From: Gavia stellata
Taxonomy: Eukaryota > Chordata > Aves > Gaviiformes > Gaviidae
NCBI RefSeq assembly: GCF_030936135.1
Contig: NC_082613.1
Location: 3,658,001-3,722,000 of the forward strand
Direction of reading: 5' to 3'
DNA: 64,000 nucleotides
Below the pieces are notes generated by a model. The model ran no database searches. It was not told the origin of the DNA and saw only the letters and a program-made list of their open reading frames with translations. The translations under genes were made by a program, and so were the position numbers. Below, one piece after another: positions 1-12,578 of this stretch. The first letter of the stretch is position 1; every line of letters begins with the position of its first letter.

Positions 1-3000
1 ACAAAATCTCTTGCTTTGCTGCTGTGTCTGCCAACTGACACTTATTTTAAGCTAACATGAAGATTTTATAATCAGCCTTGAAGAGGAGAACAGAGAGAAT
101 GGCTGAGCGAGCAAAGGGATCATCTTGATGAATACCTGCAAAACACCTCTCCATGCTTGTTCCTGCCCTGGTCCCGATCCGACGCACAGCCAGAGCCGGA
201 CCCAGCACCCAGGAAAATGGCACTGGGTTCTCTTCTTGCTTCTGCAGCTGCCGGTGCTGATGGAGCCTCTGGGATGCTTCAACCTGTCTGCACGGCAGCC
301 CAGAGGGTTGGGAGCTGTGGGGTCGGGCACTGGGGGAAATGCAGCTTCTGCAGCTTCACATTTGGGACCTCTCCAGCTCTGTTCCAGGATCTGGCTGGGC
401 TTTCCCAGCTCTCCACTGCCATCTCAGCTGCACCTTGCTACTGGGCATTGCCTCCTGCACGTAGAGAAGGGCAGGAGGAAAACAGGCAGTTTCTGAAGCA
501 GAGGCTGAGTTTGCTGCGTGATGATGAGAAGCTGCACGGGAACGTGCAGGGGGTATAACCTGTGGATGAAGCAGCGGTGGGAGAACACAGCGCTCCCCAG
601 CAGATGAGACACATTTTCCTTGCAGGAGGCTGGAGAAGAGGAATCCAGGACCAGCCAGGCTGCTTCTGTTTAACCAAAGCCTTTGCTCTGATCTGACACG
701 TTTCTGTGTTGACTCGTTTGAGAATTCAAGTGTGAGCGGGGGCTGGAGGCATGGCAGCTGCTAAAAGGCTTGTGATGTTGCAACTGCCGAGCTGGAGGGT
801 ATTGAGAGCCCATGGGGGTCTCCTGACCTGTGGGCTGCAGCCCCCAGCAGCTGCTCAGCTTTCTCCCTGCCCTTCCCGTGGCTGAAAGGAGATGAAACCA
901 TGGGGGGAGATAGCCAGGGCCGGAGCAGGCACCATCCCCAGCCTGAGGCAGATGTGTACGATAACTCCAAGTAAGCAAAGGTGCATTTGTGCTCTGATTT
1001 CAGTGACTCCCCACCGCCAGCTGCCCCTGGGCCGTGGTGGCAGTGCCGTCACCCAGCTCAGGGACATGGTGTCCACCTGAACACTCGTCCTGTGCAAAGG
1101 ACTAATGGATCAGCTAGACCCGGTGCAGGGCAGCAAGGGCCGTTTGGAACCATGGACTGCTTTTTGTTTGAGAATTAGATGAATTTAACTCACCCATGAC
1201 ATTGCACCATAAAAGGGGTCCTGGGGCGGCTGTGCAGTGCTGTGTGCTCAGGCAGACTTGGCACAGGGAAAGACGCATGTCTGCTGAGGCTTTGTCCACC
1301 ATTTCTGGAGATGGGAAGATGTGACAACTGTGACAACATCAGGATTGACCAGGATGCTGATGCTATTTAATTTTCAGACTTCTAAAAGTGGTTACAAACT
1401 CGAAACTTTGTTTGACTCATGACTAAAAGCAACATATGATTACTACAACATTTGGACCAAAGTATCAGTAAAAAAGAAAGGCAGCATATGAGGCAACATA
1501 TGGTAAATATGTATTTAGAAGCTCAGAAAGTAGACAAACTCATTTGGGTCAAGATTTAATCAGATAATGTTTGGTTTAGACTCAGCACTAATGCTACTCA
1601 GGAAGCATATTACATTGGAATCAGTATTTAAAACTCTGTTAAAGGCAAATGAAAATAAAAATGAAGAGAAAAAAAAGAGTGGCAAATTTATGGCATGGCA
1701 AATTTATATTTCTTTGGCAACAAGAAGATCAAGTCTAATTAATCTGTACACACCCACTTTCTCCACACGGCTTGCTGAAAGGGCTAGCCTGGGTATGTGT
1801 GTGTATGTAATGTAGTTAATAACTAATTTCCTTCTGGTTTCTTCATCTTTATTCATTAGTTTCCAAATTCCAACTAGACCTACAAATATCATCTTAGACT
1901 CTGAAGAAGCTCCTGAAATGGAGAAGAAAGAAGGCTATGATAATACTGGAACCCCTTCATGTTTTAATGAAACCTTGTGGTTCAAGAGGTCCTGCGGGTT
2001 TTTAGGCATAACATGTTCTCCCAAAGCCAATGAATCACGAAGTACAATCAGTACTGTCATGGCTCGGGGTAGTGCTTTAAGAGCCCTGTGGCTCTGTAGA
2101 CATGATATCATCTAACGTTTCCCCAGTGCCTTTATAATTTCCCAGTTCCATCACTATGTGTCCTTTGACAGTCTTCATAAACATGCATATTGTCGTTCCA
2201 GCATGCCAAACACATTGGCCACATTCAGATCTTTCTTACTCAGGTGAAGACAACGGAGCAACACCACTGTCTGTAGGGTGTGAACCAAATCAGGATCCAT
2301 CCACAGTCTTTTCCTCAGCCAAATAGCTATAGCTTCAAGCCATGAATAATACAAGACGTGTGGGATACAAGCATGAGCATGCATGAGACTCATGGTACAT
2401 ACAAACTGCCTCTGGGTCCTGATGGATGGGGTGATCAAGCTCTGTTCTCCACCACTTCTTTTCCCCCAGGACTGTTGCATCGCAGATGGCCCATCATGGT
2501 ATCCTCTCCCTTGCCGCAACACAAGTCCAGCCACCAGCAGAGCCTCTCACGCCTGTTTTCCGTCACTTCTGCTTGAAACACTATATACTTTGTGACTTTT
2601 CACTATTCCTCCATTTGACTTTGGCCAGGTTGTGATAAAATAGTCACAAAATCTCTCCCCCATTTGGTACAGGGTGCCCTACCCAGCTTGCATTAACAGG
2701 TATGATTTCATTCATTTAGTGAGAACTCAAGTGAGAACTCAAGTGAGAACTTAAGGACGCGGTAAAGATCATGGGAGAGGGCATGGGCTGCACAATAGTT
2801 AAGGCCCAGGACAAGTGATTTCGGAGCAGACATGTCTTTCTTTGAGGGTCAGGTTTAAGTTAGGATCAGGGATCTGATGGGGTCTCTGAATTTCATACAT
2901 ATTCATGACTCTACACATGAGAAAAGTTGTCAGTTTTGATCCTTAGAAATGAAATGAGAACAGTTTGAGGTTTACTCCTCTTTTAACGAAGGCACCAGGT

Positions 3001-5447
3001 GGCTGGCAAAGCAGCTGTGTTACTTAATTAGCAGAAAGCAGAGCAGAAGGCTGTCTGAACGGGCGCTAACACAGCGGAGCTCTCGCTGAAGGAAGCCAAG
3101 CAGACGAAGCTGCGGGATGGAGCCCCTCCAAGTGCTGATAGGAGAAAGGAAGAGGAGCCAAGCCGGTGAGAAAACCTCTTCCTGGCACCTCTTCCAGGCA
3201 GTCACAGAGACCTTAAACACTCCTTTCTTACAACTGTGAAACCATCCCCTGTCAAAACACATGCTTTGCCTCAGCCTCTGTATTATTTTTCCTAACAAGG
3301 GCTGCTGTCCATAGGACAGCGATTGCAGTAACCCCCCCGGGAACCACAACCCATTAAAACATATGGCTCTGCTCCTGTACATCTGCTCGGATACGGTAAC
3401 ATCAGTTCTCACACAAGATCCTTAGCAAAGATGGAGATGTGCAGTAGTGGTTCACGGGCTTTGGAGGAAAAAATTCCACTCTCCTGGTTTTTGGACCATC
3501 TCTCCTAATTCCATCAGATTATGGCGTTAGTGATGGTAGGAGAGGCAATAAGCTAATGCATTAGCTTTTCAGGCTCAGGGGGATTTACTACCCTCCTTTT
3601 CCTTACATCACAGAGATGCAATGTGGTTTGACATGGATATTGAGAACCGACCCTAGGACTGTGTGCAAGAAGCTTCGCCTGAGTCCTGGGAGTAATTGAT
3701 GTGTCCATTTTAAAAAGCCAAATGAAAATAACAGACTTCTGGGGGGCTTGGAACTTCTGTTATCGAGATTACCAACAGGTATTAAAAAGTGTATGGCTTT
3801 GTCAATATGAGAAAGAAATATGAGCCAAATGAGCAAGGAATATCTCCAATCTTAGCTGGAGAAGAGTCACATAAAGGATCACAAAGCTCTCAGGCACTGC
3901 GTGTTGCCTCAGAGAGTGCTGTGACTAGCCACAAGCCAGTAAAAGCAATTACTAGAACATTTTTCCTTTCCTTCTTGGTGGGCATTCAGATGAGTCCCGG
4001 CAGCACCAGTGATGACTTCCATTTGCCTTAATAGCACGGGAAGTTGGAACACAGTTCTCGGGACTTCACTTTTGCTGAACACGTCAGAGAGGATAAGCTT
4101 TTCCCAAGCAATTGCAACCACCATGAGCTCCACAAGAGATCCAGAAGCTGGGGTTATCCCATGACTTCTCCTAGTTTTGCTCGAGTAAGGGTTGCAGCAA
4201 GCAATGTCTGGCTGCAAAGCTTTCCCTTGGCGGGCAGGTTGGGTGTCTCCCTCCCTGCAGACCCCTCAGTGCTCTCTGCTCTCTGCTGCCAGCTTAGCGG
4301 TGATCTTCTGTTTATCCGCCTGCCCCTACATCTGCTGTGCTCACCCTTCAGAGCTGGCGTCTCAGACGGGGTAATCCTCTTTTGGTGGCCTTTAACTCTA
4401 ATTAAAAGGTCACCTTTGAAACGCAAGTGAGAGTAGCCCGGTGGTCCTTTCTGCTGTTCTCACAAAAGAGATTAGACATGAAGTTATAACTGGGAAATTC
4501 AGCATCTCTCAGCAGCGATGATAATTAATCGCCGTTTCATGGCCATTTCACTTTAAAGGACTCATTCACCCATGACAGCAGCAGCGAGGAAAAGGAAAAA
4601 AACTGAGGAACTGTGAGTGACGTTCTTAATACAACAATGTTATTGTCAAGTCAATGAAGCCTTGAGAACAAGTTAACAGACTTGAAACACAAACAGAAAA
4701 AAAAAATGAAAGAGAGGAAAGCTACATCTTCTTCGTGGCAGTCAGGTTCTGCTGCCAGTTTGAACTGGCATGATCAAAAGGAGGAAGGACTGGGAATATT
4801 CTTGCATTATAATCCATGTAACGGTGGTTTTGGGCAGGTCACTTTAAAAGTCACTCTCTTTTTAAATGTTCAAGGACCAGGTGAGCTGGCTTTGTGCGTG
4901 AACACAACAGACCATACATCCTTCAGCAAAAAGTCTCAGTTACTCTTCTCCTCCCCATGTGTCACCGACCACGAGGTCTCATCCGTGAAGTCCTGGTCCC
5001 AGGCACAGCAGGTCAGCAAGGAGCCTTTCCTGCTGCAATGGGGGGATGAGGGAGAAGAGCGATGCTTACAGCCTCTCCTTAGCAGAAATAAAACAGGCAG
5101 AGCAGGACTTCTAATGAACACAGCAAAATGAGTAGTTAAAGCCACAGGGACAATTTCATAATGCCTCTGGTAATTTGTTGCTGCTCGCTAGAGTTTTCCC
5201 TCACTGCTATTTCACAATGCTGGCTGATTAAATTTTGCTGTCTGGTATTGAGTCTAAATAACAATTAATAACTTATGAGGAGGTCTTCGAATGAAGCACG
5301 CTCTGTTCCTGTGATTCACTCGGTGCAAAGTGATGGGATTACTGCCTACCAGACCCAAGGGAGTCAGCCAGGTCTGCTGCCCATTTTCTGTAAATTCGGA
5401 TACCGGTCGGTGAGCATCTGTAGCTGCCACCCCTGTGCCATTCACAG
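1..5447. other. Non-coding sequence far downstream of SLCO4A1
   Basis: No coding frame with domain content, codon continuity or splice support was found. Apart from the 12-mer repeat at 2718, nothing stands out. The NTSR1 exons that follow SLCO4A1 in human are not recognisable here. Confidence 0.6.
2718..2753 (+). repeat. Three tandem copies of a 12-mer
   Basis: AGTGAGAACTCA is repeated three times in a row. The last copy reads AGTGAGAACTTA. Confidence 0.9.
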
Positions 5448-5819
5448 TCTGGAGAAGAGGAGGCTGAGAGGAGACCTCATCGCTCTCTACAACTGCCTGA
5501 AAGGGGGTTGTGGTGAGGGGGGTGTTGGTCTCTTCTCCCAAGTGACAAGCGACAGGACAAGAGGAAACGGCCTCAAGTTGTGCCAGGGGAGGTTTAGGCT
5601 GGATATTAGGAAAAATTTCTTTCCTGAGAGAGTGGTGAAGCATTGGAAGAGGCTGCCCAGGGAGGTGGTGGAGTCACCATCACTGGAGGTGTTCAAGGAA
5701 CGTGTGGACGTGGCACTGCGGGACACGGTTTAGTGGGCATGGTGGGGTTGGGTTGGTGGTTGGATCTGATGATCTTACAGGTCTTTTCCAACCTTAATGA
5801 TTCTGTGATTCTGTGATTA
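5448..5819 (+). mobile_element. 5'-truncated CR1 LINE, 3' end
   Basis: The copy starts at CAGTCTGGAGAAGAGGAGGC, runs through the CR1 ORF2 end ([40 protein letters not shown]), then the 3' UTR TCTTTTCCAACCTTAATGA and the octamer tail ATTCTGTGATTCTGTG. The frame is residual reverse-transcriptase ORF sequence, not a host gene. It lies downstream of SLCO4A1. Confidence 0.95.
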
Positions 5820-7488
5820 TGAGGTGACCAGTGAAGTACCCAAGCAGAATACAAAAATGAAAGCCCACCAGCCACCCTGGAAGCATTCAGCCTGTCCCAA
5901 CAGCTATTTCTTCTTATCCAGCTCTTATTAGATTTTCCTTTTCTGTTTAAGGCAAGTCTCCACCAGAATGAAGCATTGGGCAAGATAATCTGAAATATTT
6001 TGAGTGCTACAGCAGGTTTTAGCTCTCCCAGCTCCCACGTCTGGTGGAGGAAGACAGCAACTCTGCCCAGAGATGGTGCAAAAATATACATTGGCTTTGC
6101 CTGGCTGAACTAGAGGGTCCTTCCCTGCACCTCGCTCCCCTTACACCCCAGGCAGGGGCGTATTTGGGCCCAGCAAGGGTGGGATGTTTAAACCAATTCG
6201 CTTTGATACAAACTGCGTAGCTCATTCACAAAGGCAGCTCTGAATTCCCCAGACTGAAATGCACTTAAGCAGCTTTTGTGCAACTTTAGCTCTGATGATC
6301 TATGATCAGAGGGGTAATGCAAACTGCCTGTTTCTCCTGCAGACTGGAAGGCAGCTATTTTCTCAGCTGAAGTGCCACGTGTGTATCCGATATGCATGAA
6401 AAGCTGTTTAAGTACCAGTTGCCAGAGCCTGCCAAACAAGAAATAGATTCGCCTTCTACATTCAAGTGAATTTTTATTTTTGTCAATCTTGCCTCTCTTG
6501 TAACATGTCCCCCTGTGAAATGTGTTGAACGGAGATAACCAGGCATAATGTATCCTCGGGGATTTGCAGTGGCAAGAAAACAATCTTGATATTCACAATG
6601 AAAAATGTCAAGTAGTTTTTATGCCACTTATAGTATCAAATGATGATGGTTTTTATATTCTGTGTATGGAGAGCATGCTTTGGAAAAAAATAGCCTATGC
6701 GAATTTATGTATGTGTATGTTTATTTACTGCAACCACTGATAAGATCAAGACAGCAATGAGAAATCACAAACAAGCCTCATTTTCCCTACACACCCCAAG
6801 ACTTCTTTTCTTTCTCTGTTTTTTTTTTTTTTCCCCTTCTAATTACAGTGGTGATATTACCCAAATTAGCAGCTGAGAACACAGCTCACAACACGGTAGG
6901 CAAACGCACGGGAAAACCTTTGCAGGATCAGGTGTGATGGCAGCGAGAGAAGTGCCACCAAGAACCGGTAAGGTGCTGTCACAGCCAGGAGGACAAAACA
7001 CATGGGATTTGGGGAATCTCCTCTGTTCCCTGCAGCTATGGGATCCCTGAAATACGTTATTCTTTGTTTCTTTATTCTTTGTGGACCATAATCTAACTGC
7101 AGCTTAGAATTCAGAGCACCTCTGAAGAGCCCATGAGTAAGGAAGACAGTGGGAGGAAGGTTTACTCACCAAAGGGGATTAATAAGGAGAAAAGCAGCTG
7201 ATGAACATTAGATCAATAGGAACTTAAGGGTATGAATGAGTAAGAATGAGACAAGAGCATTTCTCTGTCAGCTACTGACTTCACCATGTGTTTTCTGGTT
7301 TCTGGCATCTTCCGCAGTGGGAATATTGCTTAAAAAACCCAAGTTAGTAAAATGAAGCCCATTTTCCAAATACCTGTTATTGGCCTGGAGGAATGGCTTG
7401 TGTTAACTCTGTTTCTCTCATGCTAACCTTTTGTAAGACAAGTAAAACTTTTCAGTTCCCAGGAGGTTTGTGCAGACCCTGCAATTTC

Positions 7489-7511
7489 GGGGGGGGGGGG
7501 GGGGGGGGGGG
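7489..7511 (+). repeat. Poly-G run of 23 bases
   Basis: Twenty-three uninterrupted G residues follow GCAATTTC. Length calls of such runs are unreliable, so the exact number is uncertain. Confidence 0.9.
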
Positions 7512-10500
7512 TGTCAGAAATGGACCTGAGCACTGTGACCCAGACCCCCAGAGCCCACACGCGCAGGCGGGATTGAACTCAGCTGGATTGCTCAGGCGGC
7601 GAGCAATGACTTCTCGGATCTACCCCTCCCCATCTTTTAATTAAGACCTAACACTCCTAAAATTAAGCCAATGCACAAATGTTTGCATTATCTGATCTGA
7701 ATTCAAAACTGGACCTGTCGAGGTTTGGCAGCTTTTGGGTCTTATACGGTTTTAACTTCATCTACCTAGTCTTCATGTTATATTGAGTCAAAATTTAGCT
7801 TTGATCTCACTTTGACCTTTTCCAAGGTAACTTCCAGTCTGCGTCCATTGAATGTCATCGTCCAGGCTTTTAACACCTGATTTTTGAGATAACAAGAGGA
7901 CGCGGTTTTTGGCTCTTCCTATTGTCGATGGCTCTACTAAGGTGGGGCTGCACAAGATGCATTTACCCACAGAGCTACTCGCGATTGCGCTGTCTGAACT
8001 TCATGCTTTTACGTTTGTAAAGGAAAAAAAAGCTTCAGGTGGTGAGAAGGAGAATGCTTGAGAGCAGAGAAAGGTAAGGAAAGCCCGTAACGTTACTGTT
8101 GTCAGAACAGTGCACAGAGAAAAGGTTAGCATGAATGATCTCTCTCTGGTGTCTTATTAATTGCCTGCTTTCAATTACACCCTTTGATAAGCTGCAGGTA
8201 GGAAAGGATATATTTTCACCACTTCTAACAGCTGTTTACGAGTTTTAATTACATCTGGCACATTGAGAGAAGCCTACATCAAAACACTTGGCATGGGGGA
8301 GGTTAAATGTTGCTCTTTTAAGACTAGGTGTTTAGATTTATCTCTATAAACAGGATATTACGGAAGCAAACGTGGCTCTGCTCGGTGAGCGCTTCCTGCT
8401 TAATCCATTTCAGCATTTGCATGCTCTCAGTCAGTTTCTACAGTAATTACATTTCCTTTTTCTTTAATTCATAACTGGATCTTTCATTTAAAGTGTTTCT
8501 TTCTTCCTCTGTATGTGTGTATGTATATTCCTGCTCATGGTTCTTGCAATACACAATATAAAGCAAAAACCTAATGCCAGAGGGAAAGCACGGTGGATTT
8601 TTGCAGTGGGAAATTTCCGAAAGAGGCTGACATTTGAGGAAGGGTTCAGGCGCCTGAACATATAACGTGTGCTGCTTTGGACCCCCCACCCGATGGTATC
8701 TGAGCTGTTCCCAGAAGGGCTGGAAGACGTGACAGAAGACCTTTGGGACACCCAAGCCCTTGTGGGGACTGTGACCCCCAAGGCTGGCTTAATAGAGGAC
8801 ACAGAAAATCATGTTGTCATGGCAATTATTCCTGCTGTTGCGAAAATCCAGGGGATGACGAAAACCTCCCGTCTGCCCTATTTCTTTCAGTGATTTTGGG
8901 AAGGTGAAGGTGAGAGCTAGTGGCCTCCTTTGCACTGTGAGAGGGGCAGATGCTCAGAGAGGGTCATCCCCCACCTCGGGCTACACAAGGGATACTCTGC
9001 ACTCCGGACTGGGGGTGCTGGCCCCATAGACTGGGGGGTATAAGCTGCTCAGACCTGGTTTTAATCTACCGACAGGATTTGTATAAGAATTCCGTGAAAG
9101 CTGGTAACTAAAGCTCTCAAGAGGTAGAGGATTTGCTGTGATCCTGGGTAGGATAAGCCAAGATGGTGTTTCTTTAAAAACCAAAGCTGGCATAGATGCA
9201 GGCAGGAACCCCCAAATCCACAGAAGCTGTGTTTTAGGTTGAAAACACCCACAAAGATGTGTTTTAAATGAACTGAGCCTTCAGGTCTGGGATGTTGTGC
9301 TTTCTCCTGAGTTGCAGAGCCATGAAGAGAATTTGTGTGTATTAATACAGCATTGAGGATTGCTCCGTTGCAGGCTGAGCCTCGCGGCTATGGAGAGGTG
9401 GCAGGAGGGGATGGGGATGGGAGACCCCCAGGGCAGCTGCTTGGAAGAGGAGGGTTAATAAAGCACCTCCCAAAGCTGCTGCTTGAAACCCATCCATCCC
9501 CATCTCCTAATGCACTAACTAGGCTCCTTATCCAGGTAGGAAAACTGTTTTCCCAGCTCTGGGTTTCACTGCAGTGAGCTCCATCACTTTCGGAATGAGG
9601 AGCCAGAAAAAAGCAAGAATAAACTTCAGTAACACAGAGCTGCCTCCTGGCACGGGGCAACGTTTGCAATGGGATCTTTCTTTAACCTGTTGAGCCTTTG
9701 GTTTCTCTCTCTTGCTGAAAGGAAAAGCGCAGGCGATGCCAGGAAGGAGGGCGTTGAAGAGGAAATGTGCAAAATGAAAGGAAAATAATAAACAAATACC
9801 AAACTAAAATAGCAGCAGCCTGGGAAGTGGATCCATTGAGCAGTTTATCTGTGAGTCAGATCACAACATACCCAGTCCTGGTGGCTCTTCCACTGCTTCC
9901 CCTGAGAGCCCATGAAGGCAGAAATAATTCTGTAAATACAATTATTTGCAAATGCTTCTTTGAAGTAACTTATTTTCCCCCTCAAAGAAACAGGAACAAA
10001 ATTCAACAACGATTATGTAGGAAGTGAGCATAAAACTCAATAGGTCACATTAATCTCCTTCGCAATTTTAACATACGTTCCTGAAGAATAAAACCATTTT
10101 TCAGACCCTGAAGAGGGGCTGGCTGTGGGCGAAAGCTGAAGCACACACAGCCTGTGCCACTCATTTTTCACTGTCCTGGCATGACCCAGATTCACACGGG
10201 ATTCGTCACCGTTCCCGGGGATGAGACCGAACATGACCAGAGAAGGCAATGCCCGTGCCACAATTATGGAGGTTTTTGTATCGCTGGCCTTGCTCTGGGC
10301 TTTTATTTGCCCTGATTGGGCTCAGATGGGCCATGTGTCACTTGTAGGCTGTTTTCTGCTGCTGGGGAAAAATGGACCAGGTAGAAAAGGCTACAGTCCT
10401 CTGGGTAACAGGGCAAAGTGGTCAGAAAAAACAGCCTCTCAAGCTGCCCACCTGCAAGTTTAGACCCATCTAATATTAAACTTATTTATAGGTAAGTTCC

Positions 10501-11016
10501 CTAAGAAAGTCTGGAGCGCTTTATATTTTTATAACCTCTTTCCCTCTGGTAGGACACGGAAAAGGGAAAATGCAACCAGAATTTGCATTTTGTCTCTTGC
10601 AAAAGAAATAATTTGATGATCTAAATTTATTTATATTCCTACACTAAGAGCAGCTGCTGAAGCCTGGGAAATGGCTCTGGCGGGTGTGTGGGGCAGCGGG
10701 GCTGCCGCAAAGGCTTCACGGGATAACGCAGCCCCGGGACAGGCAGGGCAGAGCCCGCTGCTGGTAGCGAGGAGCGGTCGGGAAACCTGCTGCGAAATCC
10801 CCCATTGCCTCTGCATTTGGCATCCATGAAAATGCTGGTGGAAAAGACATCAAGGAAGAAAAGCTGGGGTTATTATCAGATTGGGATGGTATCAGTCTGA
10901 TTAATCTGCTGTCTAATAACAGTCTGCCTGGCTAGAGGGGCTCAGCTGTGATCGGGGACAAGGAGATGTGCAGAACAGGGATGGCTGCGGCTGCTGCTTC
11001 TGCCTCTCAATAAACC

Positions 11017-11093
11017 ATGGGATGGGATGGGATGGGATGGGATGGGATGGGATGGGATGGAGTGGGATGGGATGGGATGGGATGGGATGGGAT
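11017..11093 (+). repeat. (GGGAT)n pentanucleotide microsatellite
   Basis: About 15 units of ATGGG, broken once by an AGTGG unit at 11061-11065. Open frames through it on either strand only reflect the five-base periodicity. Confidence 0.97.
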
Positions 11094-12514
11094 AGCATCA
11101 GTTCTCTCCTTTCCAAGGTAGAAAAGGTGCCTGACGACACTGTGAAATGGCTGGGGTTATTTCAGATCAAAATTAGATCTCTGCAATGTAGAAATCTCCA
11201 CGTGAACCTGTTATCTCCATAGTCAGCAGAAAAAAAGGGCATTCCCAGGACGCCGGTCATCTCATCCTATGGCAGAAATTCATTTTGATGCTGGGCTTTG
11301 CCCGGGATGAGTCATGCCCCAGGAATACCCACTGCTCGGCCAGCACAGAGGAGGGCAGGCTGCCGCTGCAGGCACCCATGTCTTAGGCTTCAGCAAGAGA
11401 CATAAATCTTCTCGCACTTACCCTTTTATGAACTGCAAATTCCTGGTTTAGGCACAAAATAAATTTTCATTCAGATATTTATGAAACTGAAAAAAAAGAA
11501 ACGCAAAATGACAATTTAGAAATTGGATTAATTTTGATGAAAATGAGTTGTGTGGTTCCAGGTTTTCAGCTCACTGTTGCCCCAAAGATTAATATTTTTT
11601 TCCCATGCAGAGCAGAAAAACTTTACAATTGTTATGGGATAGGAAAAAAACCCATCTTGCTCCCTTTCACAGCTAATGAGGCACAAAAAATAACAAACCC
11701 TCACTTTCCAAGACTCTCTGCTTATTCTGTACTTAGGGCTTTTCTCCTATCTCCTCCCTTTCCCCTCATCACTAATAGTCACATAAAAATGCTAAGTATT
11801 TTACAACGACAGAAATGAGATGCGCCTTCTAGATACGCAACATATTTGCAACTTCAGGCAAAGAGGCATTCACAGCTACGAAGCTCCGCTAATGAGAGCA
11901 ACCTTGCGCTTTAGTGGGTATGTTAATCAATTAGACACGCAGAGCATTAATGATGTTTCTTTTGCCTAATTAGATTAGCAAAACAGGAGTACAGCCACTT
12001 TTTTTTTCCTTCCAGCTCTCCAGCTTGTGCCTCCCAAGGAGCACCACCCATCTGGCTCCGGGATGCTCCGGAGGGAGACGTTTCCCCAGGCACCCCGGGG
12101 CTGAGAGCAGCTGGGCCGTGCCCGTACCCGCAGCCCCCCGTGCCCACCCTGGGGACGTGCAGGAGAGCATTGCGGGGGTGATGTGGGAAGATTTCTAGCT
12201 CTCCCTACAGCTTTTAAATTTTGGAGGCTGAAGGCAGAGGTTTAGCAGCTTGTCAGTCTGCTCTGGGCTGCAGCAGGGACCCCCCCGGAGCCCCAGCACC
12301 CACAGAGCTGGAGCACGTTGTTTTGGTGAATCTCGGGGAGGACCAGATGCTCTCCTGCTTCTGGAGCGTTCGCAGGATTCACAAGGAATGTAAAACCCAG
12401 CTGGGCATTCCCATGAGCCATCTTACACGGAGCTACTGAGATCTCCATGATAACGATAATAACGGGGCTATGAATGAATGAGATGAGGCTTATCTCTAAG
12501 AGAAGAGCATCATT

Positions 12515-12578
12515 TCACAGAATCACAGAATCATTAAGGTTGGAAAAGACCTGTAAGATCATCAAGTCCAACCATCGA
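12515..12578 (-). mobile_element. Short CR1 3'-end fragment
   Basis: CACAGAATCACAGAATCATT followed by AAGGTTGGAAAAGACCTGTA is the reverse complement of the CR1 3' terminus. Only about 60 bases are recognisable before unique sequence resumes, so this is a severely truncated insertion. Confidence 0.9.

Noticed and set aside
5275..5733. Open frame of 152 codons resembling reverse-transcriptase ends
   Set aside because: This is CR1 residual coding joined to unrelated upstream sequence, not a host gene.
11017..11093. Possible CRISPR or telomere-like array
   Set aside because: It is a five-base microsatellite with no spacers, and the unit is not TTAGGG.
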